Of a stretch of DNA of 64,000 nucleotides, positions 33,075 to 43,527 are shown piece by piece; within the stretch, counting starts at the first letter, position 1, and the number at the start of each line of letters is the position of its first letter. The stretch spans positions 62,001 through 126,000 of the forward strand of contig JAQTWT010000001.1 of assembly GCA_028689145.1 (NCBI GenBank). The letters are read 5' to 3'. This DNA is from Gallionella sp. (lineage in GTDB: Bacteria > Pseudomonadota > Gammaproteobacteria > Burkholderiales > Gallionellaceae). The position numbers and the translations under genes are program-made. The notes beneath the pieces are model-generated. The model ran no database searches and was not told the origin of the DNA. It saw nothing but the letters and a program-made list of their open reading frames with translations.

Positions 33075-35450
33075 ATGGAAACTGCAACCCTGCCCACCGA
33101 ACTGGCAACCTACTGGAAGCAGCTCGACTGCGGGTTCCCGCGCGTCGAGACGGTGTTTGCCGATTGCCTGCGCGAAGCATTGGCGACACTGTCGCGGCAG
33201 GGCGTGGATGACTATATCGAGCAGGCGCGTTTTCTCGGCAAGATGGGACGCGGAGCGGAACCGATTCTGATCTTTCTCGAAGAGTGGCCTGCCGTCGCAA
33301 AAATTCTGGGCGAAACCGCGCTGCCGGACATCATGGCGGCGATCCGGCGCATGTGGAAATCGCCCAACGGCAAGGCGATCACGCCGTTCCTGCAATCGCT
33401 ACCAACCACTGCAAGACGCTTGCATTCGGCAGAACAGTTGCGCGTTTATATCGACATCGTGCTGGATATGATGGAGCGCACCACCGGCTCGGTCCACGGC
33501 ATTCATCAGACCTTTCCCAGTCCGGGGCTGCCGGAAATATTCAAACAGGTTTCTGTGCTGCTCGGCCAACTTTCTCTGGCGGGACTGAAGAACTGGGTGG
33601 ATTACGGGGTGCGCCATTACGACGACCATCCCGACCGGCAGATCGACTATTTCAGCCTGCAATCGGCGGACAGCCGCGCGGTGTTGCAGCGCGAGCGGCA
33701 CGGCACGCTGCTGGTGGACAACGAGCGCAAGCTGGATATGTATCTGCGCGGGCTGTGGCAGGACGAGGACCATCTGATCCCTTATTCCGGCGCATTCGAT
33801 GAATTGCGCCAGCCGGTTCCGTATTACGACCAGTTGGGTATTCGTTTGCCGGATGCGTATGACGACTTCATCTCCCCTCTCCCGCTTGCGGGAGAGGGGC
33901 TGGGGGGAGAGGGTGCGCAAGGAAGCCCTCTCTCCAACTCTCTCCCGTTGAACGGGAGAGAGAGCAATCGTCTCCCTGCGGGAGAGATTATTATTTCTGG
34001 ATTGGACCGCTACCGCGCCGCGCTGGCGCATATCGCCGCGCATCGCCGCTGGACCACTGCGATTTTTGCCGACAATTTCAGCCCGTTCCAGCGCATGGCG
34101 GTGGAGTTCATCGAGGACAGCCGCGTGGAATATCTGGCGATGCGCGAGTATCCCGGCCTGCGACGCATCTTCATGACGCTGCATCCGGTCCCCGCCGAAG
34201 ACGCTTGCGATCCTGAGTTGGAATCCGGCGTGCGTCATCGTCTGGCAATGCTGTCGCGCGCGCTGCTTGATCCGGCGCATCCCTACCGAAATCCACACAT
34301 CATCGGGTGCGCGCAACGCTTCCATGAACTGATGCGACAAGGAGATGCCGGCACGCAAGAGATGGCCGATTTGGCGGTTTCGTTCGTCGCCAGAACTCGC
34401 CTGCAGAGTGACAACCTCGCCAAGATGCATTTCAAAGATACGGTGGTGGATTACCGCGACGACAACCGCCAGATGTGGAAATTCATCGAGCAGGGCGACG
34501 AGGAAGAAGCGTTCGACGAACCGCGCAAGATCGAACCGGGCGAGGAACTCAAAGGTTTGCCGCCGCGCCATTACCACGAGTGGGATTACCACAGCCAGAA
34601 CTACCGCCCGGACTGGGTGAGCGTGTACGAGGCGTTGCATCCGCAGGGCAATGCCGCGGACATCGACAGGCTGCTGGACAAGCATGCCGCGCTGGCCAAA
34701 CGGCTGAAGAAGCTGCTCGACCTGATCAAGCCGCAGGACAAGGTGCGTATCCGCTATCAGGAAGACGGCAGCGAGCTGGATCTGGATGTCGCGCTGCGTT
34801 CGCTGATCGACTACAAGAGCGGCGCGACACCCGATCCGCGCATCAACATGAGCCACCGAACCAGCGGGCGCAGCATCGCGGTGATGCTGTTGCTGGATTT
34901 GTCGGAATCGCTCAACGAAAAAGCGGCGGGCTGCGACCAGACCATTCTTGAACTGAGCCGGGAAGCGGTATCGCTGCTGGGCTGGGCAGTGGAAAAACTC
35001 GGCGACCCGTTCGCCATCGCCGGATTTCATTCCAACACCCGCCACGATGTGCGCTACCTGCATATCAAGGGTTACAGCGAGCCTTGGGACGACCAAGTCA
35101 AGGGTCGGCTGGCGGCAATACAGGCCGGTTATTCCACACGCATGGGCGCGGCGATGCGCCATGCCGCACATTATCTGGAGCAGCAACAAGCCGATAAGAA
35201 ACTGATGCTAATTCTCACCGACGGCGAACCGTCGGATGTGGACAGCAAGGACGGGCGATTGCTGATTGCGGATGCGCGGCAGGCAGTGATGGAACTGGAC
35301 CGGCAGGGCATTTACACCTATTGCATCAACCTTGATTCCAAGGCGGATGAATATGTCGCGGATATTTTCGGCAAGCAATACACCATCATCGACCGGGTGG
35401 AGCAGTTACCGGAAAAATTGCCGCAACTTTTTATTTCACTCACCAAATAA
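33075..35450 (+). CDS. cbbO: RuBisCO activation protein CbbO (VWA domain) with an in-frame repeat insertion
   Basis: C-terminal VWA with DLSES MIDAS; follows cbbQ; insert SPLPLAGEGLGGEGAQGSPLSNSLPLNGRESNRLPAGE. Confidence 0.94.
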   Translation: METATLPTELATYWKQLDCGFPRVETVFADCLREALATLSRQGVDDYIEQARFLGKMGRGAEPILIFLEEWPAVAKILGETALPDIMAAIRRMWKSPNGKAITPFLQSLPTTARRLHSAEQLRVYIDIVLDMMERTTGSVHGIHQTFPSPGLPEIFKQVSVLLGQLSLAGLKNWVDYGVRHYDDHPDRQIDYFSLQSADSRAVLQRERHGTLLVDNERKLDMYLRGLWQDEDHLIPYSGAFDELRQPVPYYDQLGIRLPDAYDDFISPLPLAGEGLGGEGAQGSPLSNSLPLNGRESNRLPAGEIIISGLDRYRAALAHIAAHRRWTTAIFADNFSPFQRMAVEFIEDSRVEYLAMREYPGLRRIFMTLHPVPAEDACDPELESGVRHRLAMLSRALLDPAHPYRNPHIIGCAQRFHELMRQGDAGTQEMADLAVSFVARTRLQSDNLAKMHFKDTVVDYRDDNRQMWKFIEQGDEEEAFDEPRKIEPGEELKGLPPRHYHEWDYHSQNYRPDWVSVYEALHPQGNAADIDRLLDKHAALAKRLKKLLDLIKPQDKVRIRYQEDGSELDLDVALRSLIDYKSGATPDPRINMSHRTSGRSIAVMLLLDLSESLNEKAAGCDQTILELSREAVSLLGWAVEKLGDPFAIAGFHSNTRHDVRYLHIKGYSEPWDDQVKGRLAAIQAGYSTRMGAAMRHAAHYLEQQQADKKLMLILTDGEPSDVDSKDGRLLIADARQAVMELDRQGIYTYCINLDSKADEYVADIFGKQYTIIDRVEQLPEKLPQLFISLTK
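33871..33987. repeat. CTCTCCCGC/GCGGGAGAG-type repeat inserted in frame in cbbO
   Basis: Three successive palindromic arms: ctcccgcttgcgggag, ctctcccgttgaacgggagag, tctccctgcgggaga. Confidence 0.9.
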
Positions 35451-35530
35451 CCCTAACTAAATAGCCATATAGAGCAAAGCAGAAAAGCGGTAAAATTGTA
35501 CAAATTGATAATCTTAAAAAGGAAGAAGCC

Positions 35531-36532
35531 ATGAGTAAGAGTTTGATCCAATTCATCATCGAAGAACAACGCACCATTCCGGGAGCAACCGGCGATTTCA
35601 CCGGCCTGATCAGCGATGTCGTGATCGCCTGCAAGCAGATCGCGCACGATGTAAACAAGGGTGCGCTGATCGGCGTGCTGGGCAGTGCGGGCAGCGAGAA
35701 TGTGCAGGGCGAAACCCAGAAGAAACTGGACATCATCACCAACGAAATCTTCATCAAATCGACCGAGTGGTCTGGCCACCTTGCCGCGATGGCTTCGGAA
35801 GAAATGGACGATGTTTATCACATTCCGGCCCGTTATCCGAAGGGCAAGTATTTGCTGGTGTTCGACCCGCTCGACGGCTCATCCAACATCGACGTAAATA
35901 TTTCCGTCGGCACGATCTTCTCGATCCTGCGCGCACCGAAAGGCATTGAGAACCCGACTGCGGCGGACTTTCTGCAACCCGGTACCACGCAGGCTTGCGC
36001 CGGTTATGCACTGTACGGACCTTCAACCATGCTGGTAATCACCAGCGGGCACGGCGTGAACGGTTTTACGCTGGATAGCGACATCGGCGAGTTCATGCTG
36101 ACCCATCCGAATATGACCATTCCGGCGGACACGCTGGAGTTCGCCATCAATGCCTCCAATGAGCGCTTCTGGGAAAAACCGGTGCAGCGTTACGTCGATG
36201 AGTGCATCGCGGGCAAGAACGGGCCGCGCGGCATCAACTTCAACATGCGCTGGATCGCGTCGATGGTGGCCGAAGTGCACCGTATCCTGATCCGCGGCGG
36301 CGTGTTCATGTACCCGAAGGACACCAAAGACCCGACCAAGGCCGGCAAGCTGCGCCTGCTGTACGAGGCGAACCCGATGTCCTTCATCGTGGAACAGGCT
36401 GGCGGCCTATCGTCCACGGGCTACGGGCGCATCATGGACATCAAGCCTTCCGAACTGCATCAGCGCGTGCCGGTGATCCTCGGTTCGAAGAACGAGGTCG
36501 AGCGTATCGTCGGTTATCACAAGGAGGCATAA
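35531..36532 (+). CDS. fbp: fructose-1,6-bisphosphatase class I
   Basis: [50 protein letters not shown]. Confidence 0.97.
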   Translation: MSKSLIQFIIEEQRTIPGATGDFTGLISDVVIACKQIAHDVNKGALIGVLGSAGSENVQGETQKKLDIITNEIFIKSTEWSGHLAAMASEEMDDVYHIPARYPKGKYLLVFDPLDGSSNIDVNISVGTIFSILRAPKGIENPTAADFLQPGTTQACAGYALYGPSTMLVITSGHGVNGFTLDSDIGEFMLTHPNMTIPADTLEFAINASNERFWEKPVQRYVDECIAGKNGPRGINFNMRWIASMVAEVHRILIRGGVFMYPKDTKDPTKAGKLRLLYEANPMSFIVEQAGGLSSTGYGRIMDIKPSELHQRVPVILGSKNEVERIVGYHKEA

Positions 36533-36536
36533 AAAC

Positions 36537-37031
36537 ATGGGCATCAAGCCACTGGTTTCCATCGTAATGGGCAGCGCGAACGACTGGGAGATCATGCAGC
36601 AGACCGCGCGCGCTTTGCAGGACTTCGGAGTGGCATTCGATGCACGAGTGATATCCGCGCATCGCTCACCTGACCTGCTGTTCGATTACATCAAGGAAAT
36701 CAGCGCGCAAGGCGTGCAGTGTTTCATCGCCGGAGCGGGCGGTGCCGCACACTTGGCCGGTGTAATCGCCGGGAAGACCACTCTGCCGGTGCTGGGCGTA
36801 CCGATCCCGTCCAAATATCTGAAGGGGATGGACTCGCTGCTGTCCATCGTGCAAATGCCCAAGGGCATCCCGGTGGCGACCTTTGCAATCGGCGAGGCGG
36901 GCGCGGCGAATGCCGGCCTGTTCGCCGTTGCGATGCTGGCGCTGAATGATGCGGAATTGGCGCAGAAGCTGTCTGACTACCGCAAGCAGCAGGCGGAACA
37001 GATCGCCGCCACCACGCTACCCACTTTGTAA
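36537..37031 (+). CDS. purE: N5-carboxyaminoimidazole ribonucleotide mutase
   Basis: [64 protein letters not shown]. Confidence 0.97.
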   Translation: MGIKPLVSIVMGSANDWEIMQQTARALQDFGVAFDARVISAHRSPDLLFDYIKEISAQGVQCFIAGAGGAAHLAGVIAGKTTLPVLGVPIPSKYLKGMDSLLSIVQMPKGIPVATFAIGEAGAANAGLFAVAMLALNDAELAQKLSDYRKQQAEQIAATTLPTL

Positions 37032-37044
37032 TCCGAGGTTTTCC

Positions 37045-37929
37045 ATGTCTGTTTTGCACGAATCCAATCTCACCAGCCTGAAGTTTCTGCACCGCGGCAA
37101 GGTGCGCGACCTGTATGAAGTGGATGCCGATCATCTGTTGATCGTGCAGACCGACAGGTTGTCCGCCTTCGACGTGATCCTGCCCGACCCGATCCCCGGC
37201 AAGGGCGAGGTGCTGACTGCCGTGTCGAACTTCTGGTTCAACAAGTTGGCTCATGTCATCCCGAATCACCTAACCGGCATCGCGCCGGAATCGGTGGTCA
37301 AGGGTGCAGAGGAACAGGCGCAAGTGCGCGGTCGTGCCTTCGTCACCAAAAAACTCAAGCCGCTGCCGATCGAGTCGATCGTGCGCGGCTATCTGGTCGG
37401 CTCCGGATGGAAGGATTATCAGAAGACCGGCGCGGTGTGCGGCATCGCCCTGCCTGCCGGATTGCGCGAGGCGGAAAAATTGCCGCAGCCGTTGTTCACC
37501 CCGTCCACCAAGGCGGCGGTCGGCGACCACGACGAGAATATTTCTTTTGCACAAGCTGCCGAATTGCTCGGTGAAGCACGCGCCAAAGAAGTACGCGATG
37601 CAACGCTGGCGCTGTACACCGAGGCGGCGAATTATGCGGCAAGCAAGGGCATCATCATCGCCGATACCAAATTCGAATTCGGTGTGGATACTGCGGGCAA
37701 GTTATATTTGATCGACGAGGCGCTTACGCCTGATTCTTCGCGCTTCTGGCCTGCAGATCAATACAGCGTCGGCTGCAATCCGCCCAGTTTCGACAAACAG
37801 TTTGTGCGCGACTGGCTGGAGTCGTCCGGCTGGAACAAGCAACCGCCCGCGCCGCATATCCCGCAAGAAGTGCTGCAAAAAACCGCCGACAAATACCATG
37901 AAGCAGCGCAACGCCTGACCGGTGCATGA
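37045..37929 (+). CDS. purC: SAICAR synthetase
   Basis: [61 protein letters not shown]. Confidence 0.97.
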   Translation: MSVLHESNLTSLKFLHRGKVRDLYEVDADHLLIVQTDRLSAFDVILPDPIPGKGEVLTAVSNFWFNKLAHVIPNHLTGIAPESVVKGAEEQAQVRGRAFVTKKLKPLPIESIVRGYLVGSGWKDYQKTGAVCGIALPAGLREAEKLPQPLFTPSTKAAVGDHDENISFAQAAELLGEARAKEVRDATLALYTEAANYAASKGIIIADTKFEFGVDTAGKLYLIDEALTPDSSRFWPADQYSVGCNPPSFDKQFVRDWLESSGWNKQPPAPHIPQEVLQKTADKYHEAAQRLTGA

Positions 37930-38555
37930 GTTCGACCAAACAGCTCATTGAGGGCTTTGCACGCTTCCGCGAAAAACATTTTTCGCAGGATGATGCATTG
38001 TTCCGCGAATTGGTCGAACAGGGCCAGACACCGAAAACACTGGTGGTTGCCTGCTGCGATGCGCGCGTCGATCCGGCCCTGATTCTGGACTGCGCGCCGG
38101 GCGACCTGTTTGTGGTGCGCAACGTGGCCAATCTCGTTCCTCCCGCAGAAAACCAGGGGCATTACCACGGCACCAGCGCGGCGCTGGAATTTGGCGTGCG
38201 CAAACTGAATGTCGAACACATCGTCGTGCTGGGACATGCGCATTGCGGCGGCATCCATGCGCTAATGGCAGGTGACGTGCAAAAAGAAGACGCGTTCATT
38301 TCTGAATGGATGGGCATCGCCGATGCTGCACGGGAACAGGTAAACAGGGAATGTTTGGCTACCGACGATGCCGAGCGCCAGCGCGCCTGCGAACAGCAGG
38401 CGATACTGGTTTCACTGAATAATTTGATGACTTTCCCGTGGATACGCGGGCGTGTCGAACAAGGCACACTCGCGCTGCATGGCTGGTATTTTGATATCGA
38501 GCACGGCGAGTTGCTGGGCTACAATGCAACAGCCTGCCAATTTGAGGTGCTGTAG
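37926..38555 (+). CDS. can: beta-class carbonic anhydrase
   Basis: [31 protein letters not shown]; 4-nt overlap with purC. Confidence 0.95.
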   Translation: MSSTKQLIEGFARFREKHFSQDDALFRELVEQGQTPKTLVVACCDARVDPALILDCAPGDLFVVRNVANLVPPAENQGHYHGTSAALEFGVRKLNVEHIVVLGHAHCGGIHALMAGDVQKEDAFISEWMGIADAAREQVNRECLATDDAERQRACEQQAILVSLNNLMTFPWIRGRVEQGTLALHGWYFDIEHGELLGYNATACQFEVL

Positions 38556-38579
38556 GGGCGCAATCAATCGCGCCCCTAC
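38552..38579. repeat. GTAGGGGCGCAATCAATCGCGCCCCTAC single palindromic unit
   Basis: Starts GTAG, ends CTAC; follows the can stop. Confidence 0.85.
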
Positions 38580-38592
38580 AGTTACAACAAAA

Positions 38593-38958
38593 TCAAACCG
38601 AGAACGACGAACCGCAACCGCAAGTTGAGGTGGCAGTCGGGTTTTTGATGACGAACTGCGAACCTTCCAGACCTTCCTGATAGTCGATTTCCGCACCGAC
38701 CAGATACTGGAAACTCATCGGGTCAATCAGCAGTTGCACACCGTTTTTATTCAGCACGGTGTCATCCTCGTTGACCGCTTCATCGAAGGTAAAACCGTAC
38801 TGGAAACCCGCACAACCGCCGCCGCTTACGAATACGCGCAGTTTAAGTTCGGCGTTGCCTTCTTCCTCGATTAATTGCTTGACCTTGTTGGCCGCGTTGT
38901 CGGTAAAGATCAACGGATCCTGAGTTTCATTTGCCGATGTTTCTGTCACTGCGTTCAT
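38593..38958 (-). CDS. erpA: iron-sulfur cluster insertion protein ErpA
   Basis: [31 protein letters not shown]. Confidence 0.96.
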   Translation of the reverse strand: MNAVTETSANETQDPLIFTDNAANKVKQLIEEEGNAELKLRVFVSGGGCAGFQYGFTFDEAVNEDDTVLNKNGVQLLIDPMSFQYLVGAEIDYQEGLEGSQFVIKNPTATSTCGCGSSFSV

Positions 38959-38977
38959 AACTAATCTCCTTAAAAAA

Positions 38978-39388
38978 CTACTCGCCGCTATTCAATTTGA
39001 ATGCCACCACTTTATCCTGTGCGGCAACGGCACTGTTATGTATCAGTCGTCCTTCGACGATGGCACCCAACTGTATCTCCAATGTTTTGTAATGCACATC
39101 GCCATTGACCCTGGCTTTTCCCTGTAGTTCCAGATATTCGGTGGCGGATACCGGACCGCTGATCGCGCCATTAACCACCAGATGGGTGACCGTTACTTCG
39201 CCGGTTACCTGCGCCTGCTCGCTCAGCACCAGCGTGCTCGGTTTACCCTGCGCGGCAATGACATTACCATTGACATGCCCGTCGATGCGCATTCCGCCGC
39301 TAAAACTTACATTGCCTTCAATGATGGTGCCGGCACCAATCAGGGAGTCAATGCGATTTTGCGGCTTGCTGTGTTTTTTTCCAAACAT
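38978..39388 (-). CDS. bactofilin (polymer-forming cytoskeletal family)
   Basis: [33 protein letters not shown] beta-helical repeats. Confidence 0.93.
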   Translation of the reverse strand: MFGKKHSKPQNRIDSLIGAGTIIEGNVSFSGGMRIDGHVNGNVIAAQGKPSTLVLSEQAQVTGEVTVTHLVVNGAISGPVSATEYLELQGKARVNGDVHYKTLEIQLGAIVEGRLIHNSAVAAQDKVVAFKLNSGE

Positions 39389-39414
39389 AATAATCCTCCT
39401 TGCGTCAGCTTTTT

Positions 39415-40152
39415 CTAGGAAAGCCCAATGCTTTGCCGTACCGCCGGTTCGCGGGCTCCCCGCTCAAATACCCGCACCTGTATGCTTTCCAGTTGAACAT
39501 CCTGCGGCAATTGGATGCTTTGTTCAATGCGCTGATAATACTTGAAATTGAGCTGAAATTGGGCATTCTCAGCGGCATTTTGCGGAAACATCTGCGTGGC
39601 TTTCACCCCGTTTTTGAGGACGGTAGCGACCAATTGGTAGCTGCCGTCAAACTCCTTGACGCGCTGCCCGCTTTGCACCAGCAACATGCGCAAGTGATAT
39701 TCGCCGGGCATTTTATCCCGCTCCAGCCTCAGGCGATGCACCCCCAATTCACCTTCTTTGCCACGCGTTGCGGTAAGATTTTGAAAAAACGCCAAATCAT
39801 CCTGAATACGGGCGTTTTCATCAGACAGATTTTTTAATTGTTTGGATATTTCCTGGGCACTAGCCTGTTCGATTTGAATTTGCCGCTCATATTGCGCGAC
39901 TTGATCACTCAGCTGTCTGTTTTCCAGTGTCAGCGTGGATACCTTCTCGCGGAGTTGGCTCAATTCCTCCTGAGTTTCCCCGCGATGGAATCCCGCCAAC
40001 TCCAAGCCGTTGCCGTACGCCCACCAAGCCAGCCCCAACGCGGCCAGCACGAAGGGTATTGTCATACTCCAGCGCAAATACCACGGGATATGCAGTCGTA
40101 CCGATAGCTTCGGTGCGGAAATGCCAAAACTGCGTTTAACGCGCCGCCACAT
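39415..40152 (-). CDS. membrane-anchored coiled-coil protein (DUF6776-like)
   Basis: Single TM near N-terminus, coiled coil REKVSTLTLENRQLSDQVAQYERQIQIEQ; between bactofilin and argC. Confidence 0.75.
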   Translation of the reverse strand: MWRRVKRSFGISAPKLSVRLHIPWYLRWSMTIPFVLAALGLAWWAYGNGLELAGFHRGETQEELSQLREKVSTLTLENRQLSDQVAQYERQIQIEQASAQEISKQLKNLSDENARIQDDLAFFQNLTATRGKEGELGVHRLRLERDKMPGEYHLRMLLVQSGQRVKEFDGSYQLVATVLKNGVKATQMFPQNAAENAQFQLNFKYYQRIEQSIQLPQDVQLESIQVRVFERGAREPAVRQSIGLS

Positions 40153-40153
40153 G

Positions 40154-41182
40154 TTACGGTAACAACGGCACGTTATTGAGCGCGGTATTTTCCGGCAACC
40201 CGAACATGATGTTCATATTTTGCACTGCCTGCCCAGCCGCGCCCTTGACCAGATTGTCAATTACCGACAGCACCACCACGGTATCGCCGCCCTGCGGCCT
40301 GTGCACTGCGATACGGCAACTGTTCGCGCCGCGCACCGAGCGGGTTTCCGGATGGCTTCCGACGGGCATCACATCCACAAATGGCTCGCCGGCATAACGC
40401 TGCTCGAACAATGCCTGCAGATCAATCTCGCGCGTCAGCCTGCCGTACAGCGTTGCATGAATGCCGCGGATCATCGGGGTAAGGTGCGGCACAAAGGTCA
40501 ATCCCACCTCGTTGCCGGTCACTCGCGCCAGCCCCTGCCTGATTTCCGGCAGGTGACGATGCCCGGCGACTCCGTAAGCCTTGAAACTATCGGAAGCTTC
40601 GGCGAACAGGGCGGGGATTTCCGCCTTGCGACCCGCGCCTGAAACTCCGGATTTGGCATCGGCAATCAAACTGCCCGTCTCGATCACGCCCGCCTCAAGC
40701 AGCGGGATGAAACCCAATTGCACCGCAGTCGGGTAACAACCGGGATTAGCCACCAGCCGCGCCGCTTTGATTTGCGCACGGTTCACTTCCGGCAAGCCGT
40801 ATACCGCCTCGCCGGCCAGATCCGGACACGCATGCGTCATGCCATACCATTTTTCCCACACAGCGATGTCCTGTAAACGAAAATCAGCGGCCAGATCGAT
40901 CACTTTTACGCCCGCATCCAGTAGCGCGCGCGCCTGCTGCATGGCTATACCGTTCGGGGTAGCAAAGAACACCAGATCGCACTGCTCCAGGTGTGCTTCA
41001 TCAGGATGGGTGAACGGCAAATCCACATAGCCGCGCAGGCTGGGGAACATTTGGTTGACCGGAGTGCCCGCATCGGCACGCGAAGTGATCGCCTGCAACG
41101 CTACCTGCGGGTGTGCCGCCAGCAAGCGCAGCAATTCGACACCGGTGTAACCTGTCCCGCCAACGATACCAACTTTAATCAT
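40154..41182 (-). CDS. argC: N-acetyl-gamma-glutamyl-phosphate reductase
   Basis: [53 protein letters not shown]. Confidence 0.97.
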   Translation of the reverse strand: MIKVGIVGGTGYTGVELLRLLAAHPQVALQAITSRADAGTPVNQMFPSLRGYVDLPFTHPDEAHLEQCDLVFFATPNGIAMQQARALLDAGVKVIDLAADFRLQDIAVWEKWYGMTHACPDLAGEAVYGLPEVNRAQIKAARLVANPGCYPTAVQLGFIPLLEAGVIETGSLIADAKSGVSGAGRKAEIPALFAEASDSFKAYGVAGHRHLPEIRQGLARVTGNEVGLTFVPHLTPMIRGIHATLYGRLTREIDLQALFEQRYAGEPFVDVMPVGSHPETRSVRGANSCRIAVHRPQGGDTVVVLSVIDNLVKGAAGQAVQNMNIMFGLPENTALNNVPLLP

Positions 41183-41231
41183 CGTGAATTTTCCCTAACT
41201 AACGCCCTGCATCATACAACAAAACCCTAAA

Positions 41232-41259
41232 GCAAAAGCCGCCCGAAGGCGGCTTTTGC
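41232..41259 (-). terminator. terminator after rplM-rpsI
   Basis: gcaaaagccgcccgaaggcggcttttgc stem-loop between rpsI and argC. Confidence 0.8.
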
Positions 41260-41276
41260 GGAGCATACAAGCAGTA

Positions 41277-41669
41277 TTAACGCTTGGAGAACTGCTTCCT
41301 GCGGCGCGCCTTGCGCAGACCAACTTTTTTACGTTCCACTTCGCGTGCATCGCGGGTTACCAGACCGGCGTGCTTCAACACGGGTTTAAACGACGCATCG
41401 TAGTCGATCAATGCACGGGTAATACCGTGACGCACTGCACCGGCCTGACCGGATTCACCACCACCGGTGACATTCACCATGATATCGAACTTGGTCAGGG
41501 TTTCGGTCAATGTCAACGGCTGACGTACCACCATGCGACCGGTTTCGCGGGAGAAAAATACATCCACCGGCTTGTCGTTCACCACGATGTCGCCCTTGCC
41601 CGGTTTGATAAATACACGTGCCACCGCGCTCTTGCGACGACCGGTTCCGTAATTGTAATTAACGCTCAT
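41277..41669 (-). CDS. rpsI: 30S ribosomal protein S9
   Basis: [39 protein letters not shown]. Confidence 0.98.
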   Translation of the reverse strand: MSVNYNYGTGRRKSAVARVFIKPGKGDIVVNDKPVDVFFSRETGRMVVRQPLTLTETLTKFDIMVNVTGGGESGQAGAVRHGITRALIDYDASFKPVLKHAGLVTRDAREVERKKVGLRKARRRKQFSKR

Positions 41670-41671
41670 AT

Positions 41672-42115
41672 TTAAGCCTTCAACAGATTAACTGGTTTCG
41701 GTTGCTGTGCTTCATGCGGATGCGTCGCACCGGCATAAACCTTCATTTTACGCAACATCGCATAGCCCAACGGGCCTTTTGGCAACATGCCCTTGACGGC
41801 TTTTTCCAGCACACGGCTCGGGTGACGCGCCTGCAGCTTGGCAAAGTTGGTGGTGTACAAACCGCCCGGATAAGTCGTGTGGCGATGGTACAACTTGGCT
41901 TGCGTCTTGTTGCCGGTCACGCGCAACTTGTCCGCATTGACCACGACGACGAAATCGCCGGTATCCACATGCGGGGTATAAATTGCTTTATGCTTGCCAC
42001 GCAGACGCGAAGCAATCTGTGCTGCCAAACGGCCCAGCACTTGATCAGCTGCATCAACCAGAAGCCAGTCGTGCTGGACTTCCTCGGCTTTAGCGGAGAA
42101 TGTTTTCATAGCCAC
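41672..42115 (-). CDS. rplM: 50S ribosomal protein L13
   Basis: [59 protein letters not shown]. Confidence 0.98.
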   Translation of the reverse strand: MAMKTFSAKAEEVQHDWLLVDAADQVLGRLAAQIASRLRGKHKAIYTPHVDTGDFVVVVNADKLRVTGNKTQAKLYHRHTTYPGGLYTTNFAKLQARHPSRVLEKAVKGMLPKGPLGYAMLRKMKVYAGATHPHEAQQPKPVNLLKA

Positions 42116-42154
42116 TATTCCTAAAATTCTTTAAGTAAACCTCGAAGGGCGCGC

Positions 42155-42184
42155 ATTCTATTGCAGCCCGCCCGACCCTGTCAA
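42155..42184 (-). promoter_or_regulatory. sigma-70 promoter for rplM-rpsI
   Basis: Minus strand TTGACA (42184-42179), 18 bp, TAGAAT (42160-42155). Confidence 0.75.
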
Positions 42185-42353
42185 ATGCTATTTAGACGCG
42201 CCGCTTATCTTGGCCAGATAACCTGCGCCGATGAAGATGTAACACTGCTAACAATTAAGACGTTGCTGCCAAGTTTCCCGTTAATAAACCGATAAACTGA
42301 GCATAAAACCGATGCCTGATGCCTGATGCTTGCTAAAGAGAATAAATCAGGAA

Positions 42354-42830
42354 TCAGCCGCTCCCCAGCGATCTGCCGCTTCCCGGCGAGAAATTGGTTT
42401 GCCCGTCCGAACCGTATAAATTCGCCTTATTGACCGCATTGCTGAGTACGGAAAGCGATTTCTGGTTATGGCGCAGCTTCATCTGAATCAATTCGCCGTT
42501 GGTATTGTTGATTTGCTGCGCGCGCGCAGCCAATATGCGAATTTCCTGCCATGCAGCTAAACTTTCCACGCTGTGAGTTTCCAGCCACAATTGGACGGCT
42601 TCGGCGGACAATACCGGAATATTTTCCCGCAACAGACTGCGGCGCGACTCGGCCAGTTCGTTCAGATCGATGGCTTGGGCAGATTTCCGCTCGGAAAACT
42701 CAAGCAACTCGTTAATATTGTTTTCCACCAACAGGCTTTGCTCTTGCTCCAGCAGCTGAATAAATTTCAGTAATGCAGCATGCTCGGCGTTCAACGCGCC
42801 GAGCAATTTGGTAAGCAGATTTTGATTCAC
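42354..42830 (-). CDS. flgN: flagellar chaperone FlgN
   Basis: Helical 158-aa protein adjacent to flgM; LLKFIQLLEQEQSLLVENNINELLEFSERKS. Confidence 0.85.
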   Translation of the reverse strand: MNQNLLTKLLGALNAEHAALLKFIQLLEQEQSLLVENNINELLEFSERKSAQAIDLNELAESRRSLLRENIPVLSAEAVQLWLETHSVESLAAWQEIRILAARAQQINNTNGELIQMKLRHNQKSLSVLSNAVNKANLYGSDGQTNFSPGSGRSLGSG

Positions 42831-42868
42831 TTGCGAATCCGGTTGGATTTATTAATAACCGGCTATGT

Positions 42869-43183
42869 TCAAGCTTTGCCGCCGATCAACTCGCGCGCAG
42901 TCGCAATTAGCCGGTCGGCAACCACAGATGTGTTGACCTGAAAGCGGCCTTCACTGATGGCCTGCCTGATTTCCGCAACTTTGGCTGCATTCACAACAGG
43001 CGCACTGGCCATGCTGCTTTCCATGCTCTTCAGATGCGCCACTGTGGAGCCGAGCGAAACATTAGTACCTGCCAGTTTTTGCGGGTCGGATGCTTGGCCG
43101 GATTTATCCTTGCCGGTGGCGCGTGCAGCACCTTCGCCTGCCGAGCTAGCGGGTAGCGTATTGCCGGGTTTGTCAATTTTCAC
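42869..43183 (-). CDS. flgM: anti-sigma-28 factor FlgM
   Basis: MKIDKPGNTLPA...; VNAAKVAEIRQAISEGRFQVNTSVVADRLIATARELI. Confidence 0.93.
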   Translation of the reverse strand: MKIDKPGNTLPASSAGEGAARATGKDKSGQASDPQKLAGTNVSLGSTVAHLKSMESSMASAPVVNAAKVAEIRQAISEGRFQVNTSVVADRLIATARELIGGKA

Positions 43184-43230
43184 GGTATCCTCTCAATCTG
43201 GCGGTTCTTAAAATTTCGCCGTCATTGGTA

Positions 43231-43257
43231 ATATCGGCAAGATTTCTGAAAAATTTA
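43231..43257 (-). promoter_or_regulatory. sigma-28 (FliA) promoter for flgM-flgN
   Basis: Minus strand TAAA-N15-GCCGATAT. Confidence 0.85.
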
Positions 43258-43527
43258 GGGAAATATTACTTAATACTCCAAGTATAGATGAACTTCCCCG
43301 GTTCTTTGCATGCATTTGCATTCCATGCGCCCTGCTTCAACCGCAACGGCATCACCCGAGTTAACGGCATTATCAGGAGAATCTTGACATCCCAACCGGC
43401 AAATAAGCGCCAATTCTCCCTCCAGTTCGTCAAAACACCCTAATAAGGTACGCGTTAGATTGCAGCTCGACGAATACGAGTAGCATGCAGGGGCTGTGTT
43501 TTTACCGCGCCAAATTTCAATACAACT

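Noticed and set aside
33399-35189. 596-aa ORF antisense to cbbO
   Set aside because: Shadow ORF in GC-rich coding DNA; cbbO on + has clear homology and domain motifs.
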